Assembly (NCBI GenBank): GCA_933228675.1
Contig: OW121741.1
Location: 22,407,314-22,471,313, forward strand
From: Stomorhina lunata
Taxonomy: Eukaryota > Arthropoda > Insecta > Diptera > Rhiniidae
Direction of reading: 5' to 3'
Length of the DNA stretch: 64,000 bases
Positions 33,815 to 45,793 of the stretch are shown here, piece after piece. Both the position numbers and the translations under genes were made by a program. The notes below the pieces were generated by a model that was given only the letters and a program-made list of their open reading frames with translations, did not search any database and was not told the DNA's origin. Within the stretch, counting starts at the first letter, position 1. Every line of letters starts with the position of its first letter.

Positions 33815-36065
33815 ACTGAAAATTTGTATAGAAAATTTTGTGTATAAGAGAAATATCTGTTGAAAATTTTGTGTAAAAGAAAAGTTTCTATAGAAAATTT
33901 TCTGTATAAAGAAGTTTCCATGGAAAATTTTCTGTATAAGAAAAATTTCTATAGAAAATTTTCCGTATAAGAAAAGTTTCTATAGAAAGTTTTCTGTAAA
34001 AGAAAAGTTTCTATAGAAAATTTTCTGTCTAAGAAAAGTTTCTATAGAAAATTTTCTGTATAAGAAAAATTTCTATAGAAAGTTTTCTGTATAAGAAAAG
34101 TTTCTATAGAAAATTTTCTGTATTGGAAAAATTTCTATAGAAAATTTTCTGCTAAGAAAAGTTTCTATAGAAAATTTTCTGTATAAGAAAAGTTTCTATA
34201 GAAAATTTTCTGTATAAGAAAAGTTTCTATAGAAAATTTTCAGTATTGGAAAAGTTTCTATAGAAAATTTTCTGTATAAGAAAAGTTTCTATAGAAAATT
34301 TTCTGTATAAGAAAAGTTTCTATAGAAAATTTTCTGTATAAGAAAAGTTTCTATAGAAAATTTTCTGTATAAGAAAAATTTCTATAGAAAATTTTTTTTA
34401 GAAAAATTTTTATAGAAAATTTTCTGTATAAGAAAAATTACTATAGAAAAAATAGAAAATTTTCTATACAAGAAAAGTTTATATAGAAAATTTTCTGTAC
34501 AAGAAAAATTTCTATAGAAAATTTTCTGTATAAGAAAAATTTCAATAGAAAATTTTTTATATCAGAAAAATTTTAATAGAAAATTTTCTATATATGAAAA
34601 ATTTCTATAGAAAATTTTTATATAAGAAAAATTTCTATAGAAAATTTTCTATATAAGAAAAATTTCTATAGAAAATTTTCTGTATAAGAAAATTTTCTAT
34701 AGAAAATTTTCTGTATAAAACAGGTTTCTATAGAAAATTTTCTGTATAAGAAAAGTTTCTATATAAAATTTTCTATATAAAAAAAGTTTCTATAGAAAAT
34801 TTTCTATATAAGAAAAATTTCTATAGAAAATTTTCTATATAAGAAAAATTTCTATAGAAAATTTTCTGTATAAGAAAAATTTCTATAGAAAATTTTATAT
34901 AGAAAATTTTCTTTATAAAAAAAATTTCTAAAGAAAATTTTCTATAGAAAGTTTTCTATTTAAGAAAAATTTCTATAGAAAGTGTTCTATATAAGAAAAA
35001 TTTCTATAGAAAATTTTCTATTTAAGAGAAATTTCTATAGAAAATTTTCTATATAAGAATAATTCTATAGAAAATTTTCTATATAAGAAAAATTTCTAGA
35101 GAAAATTTTCTATATAATAAAAATTTCTATAGAAAATTTTCTATAGAAAATTTTTTATATAAGAAAAATTTCTATAAAAAATTTTCTATATAAGAAAAAT
35201 TTCTATAGAAAATTTTGTATATAAGATAAAATTCTATAGAAAATTTTCTATATATGAAAAATTTTTATAGAAAGTGTTCTATATAAGAAAAATTTCTATA
35301 TAAAATTTTCTATATAAGAAATAGGAACATTTTCTTATATAGAATAAGAAAAATTTCTATAAGAAATTTTCTATAGAAGAAAAATTTCTATAGAAAATTT
35401 TCTGTATAAGAAAGGTTTCCATAGAAAATTTTTGTATAAGAAAAGTTTCTATAGAAAATTTTCTATATAAGAAAAATTTCTATAGAAAATTTTTTATATA
35501 AAAAAAATTCTACAGAAAATTTCTATAGAAAATTTTCTATATAAGAAAAATTTTTATAGAAACTTTTTTATATATGAAAAATTTCTATAGAAAATTTTAT
35601 ATATAAGAAAAATTTCTATAGAATATTTTGCATATAAGTAAAATTTCTATAGAAAATTTTCTTTACAAGAAAAATTTCCTATATAATAAAAATTTCTATA
35701 GCACATTTTCTATATAAGAAAAATTTCTATAGAAAATTTTCTGTATAAGAAAGGTTTCTATAGAAAATTTCTGTATAAGAAAAATTTCTATAGAAAATTT
35801 TCTCTTTAAGAAAAATTTCTAGAGAAAATTTTCTACATAAGAAAAATTTCTAAAGAAAATTTTTTACATAAGAAAAATTTCTATAGAAAATTTTTTATAT
35901 AAAGAAATTTCTTTAGAAAATTTTCTAGATATGAAAAATTTCAATAGAAAATTTTCTATATAAGAAAATTTTGTATAGAAAATTTTATGTATAAGAGAAT
36001 TTTCTGTAGATTTTTTTATAAGAGAATTTTCTATATAAGATAATTTTTTATAGAAAATTGTCGAT
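33815..36065 (+). repeat. 31-bp palindromic-core satellite E2
   Basis: About 72 units of the E1 type (core TTTCTATAGAAAATTTTCT, linker GTATAAGAAAA). The left third resembles E1; from about 34550 the linker changes to ATATAAGAAAAAT, and from about 35400 units become ragged, with truncated and fused copies. A gradient from homogeneous to diverged is visible. Minus-strand frames inside it are by-products. Confidence 0.95.
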
Positions 36066-36969
36066 TTAAAAATTTTATGCATAAATTTGAGTGTCCTTTC
36101 TGTTTATCCTTGAGGTCAATTTAATATTTTAAGTTTCCTAACTTTGTTAAATAGTTTTATTTTAACCTTTTGAGTTTTAAAAAGTGTCTTCATCTCCCAG
36201 TTTCTATGTTTTTTTTTTTTTTTAAATTTTCATTATCTTTTGCATTAAGGATTTGCTTTGTAAATATTTATTTCCTTAAAACTTTCATTTTGTGTTCCAT
36301 TTTATTAGTTTTTCCCTCCACAGAACCAATCTCCTTTTGCATATAAAAGTCTGTCTGTCTGTTCATGTGTGTCATGCCTTAGAGGCAAAGCTAAAAAGCA
36401 ACAACATCAACAACAAAAAAGACTTATGACCTGACACTTGGGAAAAATTATGCAAAAAAGTATCTTTGTCACATATATTTACTTATAAAGTTTTTTTTTT
36501 CATTTTTTCCCTTCTATATTTTGTTCGGAGTCCTTTTGCTTTTATTTTAGCGGATGTCGCAAAACAAGAGAAGAAAATTACCACACACACACACAGAGAC
36601 ATTATGAGAACAAATGCACACACATACACACTCATATGGGCATATCACACTTACACTTAAATAAAGTAAAACTTTTGATGGCCTAGAAGGAGCAGAAATA
36701 AAGAGATCCTTCTTGATTTTCTTTGGTGTCCTGGTTGCTGTTGTTTTTGTTGTTTAAATTTCAAGGGGAACTTAAATTATGCAGTTTATAACTTCCCTTC
36801 TGTTATTGTTGTTTGTTGCTGCTGTTGCTAATGTTAATGTATTGTTATATCTATGAAAGTCCTTAAGCATGCATGTATTTGTAATTGTTGTTCGTTTTAA
36901 ACATATTATTACTTTGTCCTTGTAAGTAATAGTATTAGACGGGTCCAAGATTTTATTACCTTTTTGGTA
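36066..36969. other. Fly-intron-like spacer
   Basis: Contains a T14 run (about 36211), CACACACACAC at about 36583, and CAACAACA/TTGTTGTT words typical of fly introns. No gene recognised. A 3'-splice-like TTTTTCCCTCCACAG ends near 36322, but no matching donor follows. Confidence 0.5.
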
Positions 36970-38126
36970 TCTATAGAAATTTGTATATATAAGACAATTT
37001 TCTATAGAAATTTGTCTTTATAAGACAATTTTCTATAGAAATTTGTCTTTATAAGACAATTTTCTATAGAAATTTGTCTTTATAAGACAATTTTCTATAG
37101 AAATTTGTCTTTATAGGATAATTTTCTATAGAAATTTGTCTTTATAAGACAATTTTCTATAGAAATTTGTCTTTATAAGACAATTTTCTATAGAAATTTG
37201 TCTTTATAAGACAATTTTCTATAGAAATTTGTCTTTATAAGACAATTTTCTATAGAAATTTGTCTTTATAAGTTAATTTTCTATAGAAATTTGTCTTTAT
37301 AAGACAATTTTCTATAGAAATTTGTCTTTATAAGACAATTTTCTATAAAAATTTGACTTTATAAGACAATTTTCTATAGAAATTTGTCTTTATAAGGCAA
37401 TTTTCTATAGAAATTTGTCTTTATAAGACAATTTTCTATAGAAATTTGTCTTTATAAGACAATTTTCTATAGAAATTTGTCTTTATAAGACAATTTTCTA
37501 TAGAAATTTGTCTTTATAAGACAATTTTCTATAGAAATTTGTCTTTATAAGACAATTTTCTATGGAAATTTGTCTTTATAAGACAATTTTCTATAGAAAT
37601 TTGTCTTTATAAGACAATTTTCTATAGAAATTTGTCTTTATAAGACAATTTTCTATAGAAATTTGTCTTTATAAGACAATTTTCTATAGAAATTTGTCTT
37701 TATAAGATAATTTTCTATAGAAATTTGTCTTTATAAGACAATTTTCTATAGAAATTTGTCTTTATAAGACAATTTTCTATAGAAATTTGTCTTTATAAGA
37801 CAATTTTCTATAGAAATTTGTCTTTATAAGACAATTTTCTATAGAAATTTGTCTTTATAAGACAATTTTCTATAGAAATTTGTCTTTATAAGACAATTTT
37901 CTATAGAAATTTGTCTTTATAAGACAATTTTCTATAGAAATTTGTCTTTATAAGACAATTTTCTATAGAAATTTGTCTTTATAAGACAATTTTCTATAGA
38001 AATTTGTCTTTATAAGACAATTTTCTATAGAAATTTGTCTTTATAAGACAATTTTCTATAGAAATTTGTCTTTATAAGACAATTTTTTATAGAAATTTGC
38101 TTTATAATACAATTTTCTACAGAAAT
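36970..38126 (+). repeat. 31-bp palindromic-core satellite F
   Basis: About 37 units of 31 bp (period checked at 37021 and 37052). The core is TTTTCTATAGAAATTTG and the linker TTGTCTT-TAT-AAGACAA is a perfect 7-bp dyad. Very homogeneous; only occasional changes (AGGATAA at about 37113, AGTTAA at about 37270, TATGGAAA at about 37561). Confidence 0.97.
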
Positions 38127-38812
38127 GTTGGTTTCCTCTAATACTTCAATCTCGCCATCCCTCTTCCTCTTCAAGTTTTTGCATTTGTGTGATAAGTTCT
38201 CCACAAAAAAAATCCTACATGAATGTCTGTGTATTGGTGCGGGGAGGGATTTTAAAAAATTATAACTTCTCTGGCTCTGGGGGATTGTTTAGAGTCTTTG
38301 TTTCGATTCGAGTATTTCTTTTTGTTTTGGAATAAAGAAAAAATCAGCATTTATCTTAATTAAGATAATGTTTTGTGGTTTATGTTCTAAAATTTAGTTG
38401 TGGTTTTACAAATAATTTTTATATAAATTTAAGCTCAAACAGTGAAAAGTATAACATTAGAAGAGCAAGTTTTTGAAAACAAACTTAAAATTCATTCATT
38501 ATATTTTTGCTGCCACTGTAATTTCCTGTCCGCCTGCTAAAGATTAACTACAAAATTGTTATATTTTAGGTTTTTTGTTTAGGGTATTTTTTTCCAAATA
38601 TGTAATAAATTTTGTTAAACATAAAATTTGTTGTTAAAAAAAAACAGCAAAAAAAATCTAATAAAATATTTAAAATATGTGACAGGCAGGGCAACATAAA
38701 ACTTAGTTTAACTTCTCAACTTTAGAGGATAAAATATTTTGCAATAGTTTCTATCAAACTAATTATTATGATGGAATAATAAATGAAACAAATTTAAAAT
38801 ATAGTTTTATAT
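38127..38812. other. AT-rich spacer
   Basis: About 690 bases without recognisable gene or array; contains GGGGAGGGATTTT near 38241 and long A/T runs. Confidence 0.55.
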
Positions 38813-39795
38813 ACAAAATTTTATTCCAAAAAAATTGTGTAATACACAAAATTTTCTATAGAAAATTCTGTTATACATACAACTTTTTATAGAAAATTGG
38901 GTTATAAACAAAATTTTCTATAGAAAATTGTGTTATACACAAAATTTTCTATAGACAATTGTGTTATACACAAAATTTTCTATAGAAAATTTTGTTATAC
39001 ACAAAATTCTGTTACACAAAATTTTCTAAAGAAAGTTGTGTTATACATAAAATTTTCAATAGAAAATTGTGTTATACATAACATTTTCAATAGAAAATTG
39101 TGTTATACACAAAATTTTCAATTGAAAATTCTGTTTCACACAAAATTTTCTATAGAAAACTCTGTTAAACACAAAATTTTCTATAGAAAGCTCTGTTAAA
39201 CACAAAATTTTCTACAGAAAATTGTGTTATACACAAAATTTTCTACAGAAAATTGTGTTTTACACAAAATTTTCTATAGAAAATTGTGTTATACACAAAA
39301 TTTTCTATAGAAAATTGTGTTATACACAAAATTTTCTATAGAAAATTGTGTTATACACAAAATTTTCTATAGAAAATTGTGTTAAACACAAAATTTTCTG
39401 TAGAAAATTCTGTTAAACACAAAATTTTCTATAGAAAATTCTGTTAAACACAAAATTTTCTATAGAAAATTCTTTTATAAATAAAATTTTCTATAGAAAA
39501 TTCTGTTATACACAAAATTTTCTATAGAAAATTCTGTTATACACATAATTTTCTATAGAAAATTCTGTTATACACAAAATTTTCTATAGAAAAATTGTGT
39601 GATACACAATTTTGTGTTATACACAAAATTTTCTATAGAAAATTCTTTTATACACAAAATTTTCTATAGAAAATTCTTTTATACACAAAATTTTCTATGA
39701 AAATTCTGTTATACACAAAATTTTCTATAGAAAATTCTATTATACACAAAAATTTCTATAGAAAATTGTGTTACACAAAATTTTCAATAAAATTT
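38813..39795 (+). repeat. 31-bp palindromic-core satellite G
   Basis: About 31 units of 31 bp (period checked at 39301 and 39332). The core is TTTTCTATAGAAAA and the linker TTGTGT-TAT-ACACAA is a 6-bp dyad. Linker variants TTCTGTTAAACACAA and TTCTTTTATACACAA occur in runs. The last units degrade 50 bases before a strong splice acceptor. Confidence 0.97.
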
Positions 39796-39847
39796 AATAT
39801 TCAAAATTTTTTTTAATTTAATTCTTGTTTCTTCTATATCTTTTTAG
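39796..39847 (+). promoter_or_regulatory. Strong 3' splice site (ratchet point 2)
   Basis: TTTAATTTAATT gives possible branch points, followed by the pyrimidine tract TTCTTGTTTCTTCTATATC and TTTTTAG, with AG at 39846-39847. The next six bases are GTAAGT, a perfect donor. Direct joining of acceptor and donor is the recursive-splice-site pattern. Confidence 0.65.
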
Positions 39848-39910
39848 GTAAGTCCGAACTGGTCCCCATATTTAAGGCCAATTGGCCTCAGGCCGTTAAC
39901 CAAAATTCTG
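39848..39910 (+). CDS. Candidate 63-nt microexon / recursive-splicing exon 2
   Basis: The segment follows the acceptor AG at 39847 and ends in ATTCTG before GTAAAT, a moderate donor. It is about 48% GC in surroundings near 30%. It is 63 nt, a multiple of three, and is open in two frames. In the frame starting two bases in, it would encode a peptide containing SELVPIFKANWPQAV, with plausible codon use, and would be a phase 1-1 cassette. I do not recognise the protein. Either it is a real microexon whose first bases are also a donor, or it is a cryptic exon that only helps define the recursive site. Both mean transcription on the plus strand. Coding status is uncertain. Confidence 0.4.
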
Positions 39911-40744
39911 GTAAATATATAAAATATATACCAAATTCTATTGGCCCTAAAAATTTAAAATTCTCTAAAAATAATTTCTAATTACTTGCAAATTGTGCCT
40001 TTGGTTCTTATTTAAACCCACAAAAAAATATTCCAATTATTTTTCTATTTTAATTTAATTAAATTTTTTTTTTTGTGGGAAACATTTGTTCTAAGGTTTC
40101 CTTAACATATCCTTTAAACTTCTATTGGTTTGTATTTTTGATTTTTTTAATTTTTTGTTTCCTAAAATGAAAGCAATAAATTAAATTCTTTTGTTTACAA
40201 AATCCTAAAATATGTTGAGAAAAAACAGGAAAAAAGACATTCAAAGAAATTTATTTTCGATATAACCAAAATACAAGAAGTCCTAGGCTTTTTTTTTTTT
40301 GTTTTTGTAAAAGGACTTCTAGTTGCCAAAACATCATTTAACTTTGTAATACAACACCAACGATCGACGGAAATACAGACACACGCATTCGTTCAATGGC
40401 TGTCAGTTTACTTGGCACTCATTTATGTTTGTGTGTGTTTTTTGGTGTGTAATGTATCGACTTCCTTTTCCATTTCCTAATCAGGACACTTAAGCATATG
40501 TTTAAATCACGCCACCGCAAGACAAGACAAGCGTAATATGACAACAACATCGTCAGCGCCACCAACAGCCAGAACAGCTGAGCTAAAGGGAATAGCTACC
40601 AAAGAAAATAAGTGAAAGTAGGTCCCAACTCCCATCAGGAGTTTTCATACAAAAGGGAATTAAGGTGGAAAAGGAATCAAATTAAGAGAAATTAGAATGT
40701 AAGACAGGCGATATGACATAGTCGAGCCTTAAGACTCGATTTAT
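39911..40744. other. Spacer after ratchet point 2
   Basis: AT-rich near 39911-40330, then more mixed sequence at 40340-40740 with CAACAACATCG, GCCACCAACAGCC and GTGTGTGT words. No gene recognised. Confidence 0.5.
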
Positions 40745-41119
40745 GCACAAAATTTTCTATATAGAAAATTGTGTGTTTTAAACAAAATTTTCTATATAGA
40801 AAATTGTGTGTTTTACACAAAATTTTCTATATATTATATATATATTTCTATCTATATATTTCTATAATTGTGTGTTTTACACAAAAATTTTCTATATAGA
40901 AAATTCTGTGTTTTACACAAAAATTTCTATATAGAAAATTGTGTGTTTTACACAAAATTTCCTATATAGAAAATTGTGTGTTTTATACAAAATTTTCTAT
41001 ATAGAAAATTGTGTGTTTTACACAAAATTTTCTATATAGAAAATTGTGTGTTTTACACAAAATTTTCTATATAGAAAATTGTGTGTTTTACACAAAATTT
41101 TCTATATATTATATATAAT
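40745..41119 (+). repeat. 35-bp satellite H1, first arm (forward)
   Basis: Units of 35 bp: core AATTTTCTATATAGAAAATT (a perfect 20-bp palindrome) plus linker GTGTGTTTTACAC. The unit equals the G type with TA added to the core and two bases added to the linker. Ends in TATATATTATATATAAT, which forms the left stem of a hairpin. Confidence 0.95.
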
Positions 41120-41122
41120 ATA

Positions 41123-41470
41123 ATTATATATAATATATAGAAAATTTTGTGTAAAACACACAATTTTCTATATAGAAAATTTTGTGTAAAACACAGAATT
41201 TTCTATATAGAAAATTTTGTGTTAAACACACAATTTTCTATATAGAAAATTTTGTGTTAAACACACAATTTTCTATATAGAAAATTTTGTGTTAAACACA
41301 CAATTTTCTATATAGAAAATTTTGTGTAAAACACACAATTTTCTATATAGAAAATTTTGTGTAAAACACAGAATTTTCTGTATAGAAAATTTTGTGTAAA
41401 ACACAGAATTTTCTATATAGAAAATTTTGTATAAAACACACAATTTTCTATATAGGACATTTTGTGTAAA
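41123..41470 (-). repeat. 35-bp satellite H1, second arm (inverted)
   Basis: The same unit in reverse orientation (GTGTAAAACACAC with ACACAG variants). Positions 41101-41119 and 41123-41141 are exactly complementary around a 3-base centre, and complementarity continues outward through the satellite units for about 340 bases. Confidence 0.93.
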
Positions 41471-41472
41471 AA

Positions 41473-41912
41473 AATTCTGTGTTTTACACAAAATTTTCTA
41501 TATAGAAAATTGTGTGTTTTACACAAAATTTTCTATATAGAAAATTGTGTGTTTTACACAAAATTTTCTATATAGAAAATTGTGTGTTTTACACAAAATT
41601 TTCTATATAGAAAATTGTGCACAAAATTTTCTATATAGAAAATTGTGTGTTTTACACAAAATTTTCTATATAGAAAATTGTGTGTTTTACACAAAATTTT
41701 CTATATAGAAAATTGTGTGTTTTACACAAAATTTTCTATATAGAAAATTGTGTGTTTTACACAAAATTTTCTATATAGAAAATTGTGTGTTTTACACAAA
41801 ATTTTCTATATAGAAAATTGTGTGTTTTACACAAAATTTTCTATATAGAAAATTGTGTGTTTTACACAAAATTTTCTATATAGAAAATTGTGTGTTTTAC
41901 ACAAAATTTCTT
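41473..41912 (+). repeat. 35-bp satellite H1, third segment (forward)
   Basis: Orientation returns to forward at about 41471 through AAAAAATTCTGTGTTTTAC. About 12 nearly identical units, one shortened at about 41618, then an abrupt end at CACAAAATTTCTTAGTG. Confidence 0.93.
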
Positions 41913-42169
41913 AGTGTAGGGTATTTGTAAATAAACTGACATCACAAATCCAACCACCCATTTAAACAATTAGCCAGCCACCCACTGACACAGTAACCTC
42001 ACACAAACATCCATTTAAACAGACATACGCCAAGTAGCTCACAGGCCAACATGGGCCAAACCAATGACATAGTTGAGTCTCTATTAGCACTAGGTCTGTG
42101 CACCATCAAACCCAATCATGAGTGCACGAGCCTCCAAACATTTGAAATGCACAAATACAATGAATACAT
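41913..42169. other. Unique spacer between inverted H arrays
   Basis: About 257 bases of more mixed composition with CCACCCA, CAGCCACCCACTGACAC and GGCCAACATGGGCC words. No frame or RNA gene recognised. It would be the loop of a hairpin between H1 and H2. Confidence 0.5.
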
Positions 42170-45100
42170 CTGTGTAAAACACAGAATTTTCTATATAGAA
42201 AATTTTGTGTAAAACACAGAATTTTCTATATAGAAAATTTTGTGTAAAACACAGAATTTTCTATATAGAAAATTTTGTGTAAAACACAGAATTTTCTATA
42301 TAGAAAATTTTGTGTAAAACACAGAATTTTCTATATAGAAAATTTTGTGTAAAACACAGAATTTTCTATATAGAAAATTTTGTGTAAAACACAGAATTTT
42401 CTATATAGAAAATTTTGTGTAAAACACAGAATTTTCTATATAGAAAATTTTGTGTAAAACACAGAATTTTCTATATAGAAAATTTTGTGTAAAACACAGA
42501 ATTTTCTATATAGAAAATTTTGTGTAAAACACAGAATTTTCTATATAGAAAATTTTGTGTAAAACACAGAATTTTCTATATAGAAAATTTTGTGTAAAAC
42601 ACAGAATTTTCTATATAGAAAATTTTGTGTAAAACACAGAATTTTCTATATAGAAAATTTTGTGTAAAACACAGAATTTTCTATATAGAAAATTTTGTGT
42701 AAAACACAGAATTTTCTATATAGAAAATTTTGTGTAAAACACAGAATTTTCTATATAGAAAATTTTGTGTAAAACACAGAATTTTCTATATAGAAAATTT
42801 TGTGTAAAACACAGAATTTTCTATATAGAAAATTTTGTGTAAAACACAGAATTTTCTATATAGAAAATTTTGTGTAAAACACAGAATTTTCTATATAGAA
42901 AATTTTGTGTAAAACACAGAATTTTCTATATAGAAAATTTTGTGTAAAACACAGAATTTTCTATATAGAAAATTTTGTGTAAAACACAGAATTTTCTATA
43001 TAGAAAATTTTGTGTAAAACACAGAATTTTCTATATAGAAAATTTTGTGTAAAACACAGAATTTTCTATATAGAAAATTTTGTGTAAAACACAGAATTTT
43101 CTATATAGAAAATTTTGTGTAAAACACAGAATTTTCTATATAGAAAATTTTGTGTAAAACACAGAATTTTCTATATAGAAAATTTTGTGTAAAACACAGA
43201 ATTTTCTATATAGAAAATTTTGTGTAAAACACAGAATTTTCTATATAGAAAATTTTGTGTAAAACACAGAATTTTCTATATAGAAAATTTTGTGTAAAAC
43301 ACAGAATTTTCTATATAGAAAATTTTGTGTAAAACACAGAATTTTCTATATAGAAAATTTTGTGTAAAACACAGAATTTTCTATATAGAAAATTTTGTGT
43401 AAAACACAGAATTTTCTATATAGAAAATTTTGTGTAAAACACAGAATTTTCTATATAGAAAATTTTGTGTAAAACACAGAATTTTCTATATAGAAAATTT
43501 TGTGTAAAACACAGAATTTTCTATATAGAAAATTTTGTGTAAAACACAGAATTTTCTATATAGAAAATTTTGTGTAAAACACAGAATTTTCTATATAGAA
43601 AATTTTGTGTAAAACACAGAATTTTCTATATAGAAAATTTTGTATAAAACACAGAATTTTTTCTATATAGAAAATTTTGTGTAAAACACAGAATTTTCTA
43701 TATAGAAAATTTTGTGTAAAACACAGAATTTTCTATATAGAAAATTTTGTTTAAAACACAGAATTTTCTATATAGAAAATTTTGTGTAAAACACAGAATT
43801 TTCTATATAGAAAATTTTGTGTAAAACACAGAATTTTCTATATAGAAAATTTTGTGTAAAACACAGAATTTTCTACATAGAAAATTTTGTATAAAACACA
43901 GAATTTTTTCTATATAGAAAATTTTGTGTAAAACACAGAATTTTCTATATAGAAAATTTTGTGTAAAACACAGAATTTTTTCTATATAGAAAATTTTGTG
44001 TAAAACACAGAATTTTCTATATAGAAAATTTTGTGTAAAACACAGAATTTTCTATATAGAAAATTTTGTGTAAAACACAGAATTTTCTATATAGAAAATT
44101 TTGTGTAAAACACAGAATTTTCTATATAGAAAATTTTGTGTAAAACACAGAATTTTCTATATAGAAAATTTTGTGTAAAACACAGAATTTTCTATATAGA
44201 AAATTTTGTGTAAAACACAGAATTTTCTATATAGAAAATTTTGTGTAAAACACAGAATTTTCTATATAGAAAATTTTGTGTAAAACACAGAATTTTCTAT
44301 ATAGAAAATTTTGTGTAAAACACAGAATTTTCTATATAGAAAATTTTGTGTAAAACACAGAATTTTCTATATAGAAAATTTTGTGTAAAACACAGAATTT
44401 TCTATATAGAAAATTTTGTGTAAAACACAGAATTTTCTATATAGAAAATTTTGTGAAAAACACAGAATTTTCTATACAGAAAATTTTGTGTAAAACACAG
44501 AATTTTCTATATAGAAAATTTTGTGTAAAACACAGAATTTTCTATATAGAAAATTTTGTGTAAAACACAGAATTTTCTATATAGAAAATTTTGTGTAAAA
44601 CACAGAATTTTCTATATAGAAAATTTTGTGTAAAACACAGAATTTTCTATATAGAAAATTTTGTGTAAAACACAGAATTTTCTATATAGAAAATTTTGTG
44701 TAAAACACAGAATTTTCTATATAGAAAATTTTGTGTAAAACACAGAATTTTCTATATAGAAAATTTTGTGTAAAACACAGAATTTTCTATAATTTTGTGT
44801 AAAACACAGAATTTTCTATATAGAAAATTTTGTGTAAAACACAGAATTTTCTATATAGAAAATTTTGTGTAAAACACAGAATTTTCTATATAGAAAATTT
44901 TGTGTAAAACACAGAATTTTCTATATAGAAAATTTTGTGTAAAACACAGAATTTTCTATATAGAAAATTTTGTGTAAAACACAGAATTTTCTATATAGAA
45001 AATTTTGTGTAAAACACAGAATTTTCTATATAGAAAATTTTCTATATAGAAAATTTTGTGTAAAACACAGAATTTTCTATATAGAAAATTTTGTGTAAAA

Positions 45101-45793
45101 CACAGAATTTTCTATATAGAAAATTTTGTGTAAAACACAGAATTTTCTATATAGAAAATTTTGTGTAAAACACAGAATTTTCTATATAGAAAATTTTGTG
45201 TAAAACACAGAATTTTCTATATAGAAAATTTTGTGTAAAACACAGAATTTTCTATATAGAAAATTTTGTGTAAAACACAGAATTTTCTATATAGAAAATT
45301 TTGTGTAAAACACAGAATTTTCTATATAGAAAATTTTGTGTAAAACACAGAATTTTCTATATAGAAAATTTTGTGTAAAACACAGAATTTTCTATATAGA
45401 AAATTTTGTGTAAAGCACATTTTGTGTAAAACACAGAATTTTCTTTATAGAAAATTTTGTGTAAAACACAGAATTTTCTATATAGAAAATTTTGTGTAAA
45501 ACACAGAATTTTCTATATAGAAAATTATGTGTAAAACACAGAATTTTCTATATAGAAAATTTTGTGTTAAACACAGAATTTTCTATATAGAAAATTTTGT
45601 GTAAAACACAGAATTTTCTATATAGAAAATTTTGTGTAAAACACAGAATTTTCTATATAGAAAATTTTGTGTAAAACACAGAATTTTCTATATAGAAAAT
45701 TTTGTGTAAAACACAGAATTTTCTATATAGAGAAAATTTTGTGTAAAACACAGAATTTTTTTATATAGAATTTTCTATATGGAAAATTTTGTT
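42170..45793 (-). repeat. 35-bp satellite H2 (large homogeneous array)
   Basis: About 103 units of 35 bp, reading TAGAAAATTTTGTGTAAAAC then ACAGAATTTTCTATA (period checked at 42301 and 42336). From 42180 to about 43640 I saw no base change at all, roughly 41 identical units. Later parts have rare changes: an extra TT (43667, 43906, 43978), shortened units at about 44790, 45040 and 45415, and degraded units from about 45730. The plus-strand 60-codon frame inside is a by-product. Confidence 0.97.

Noticed and set aside
36300..36440. Exon after TTTTTCCCTCCACAG
   Set aside because: The frame is open for about 35 codons but ends in a glutamine-rich simple sequence, with no consensus donor.
42170..45793. 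Centromere-type or telomere repeat
   Set aside because: The unit (35 bp) matches no telomere motif, and array size and interspersion with many other families do not by themselves show centromere identity.
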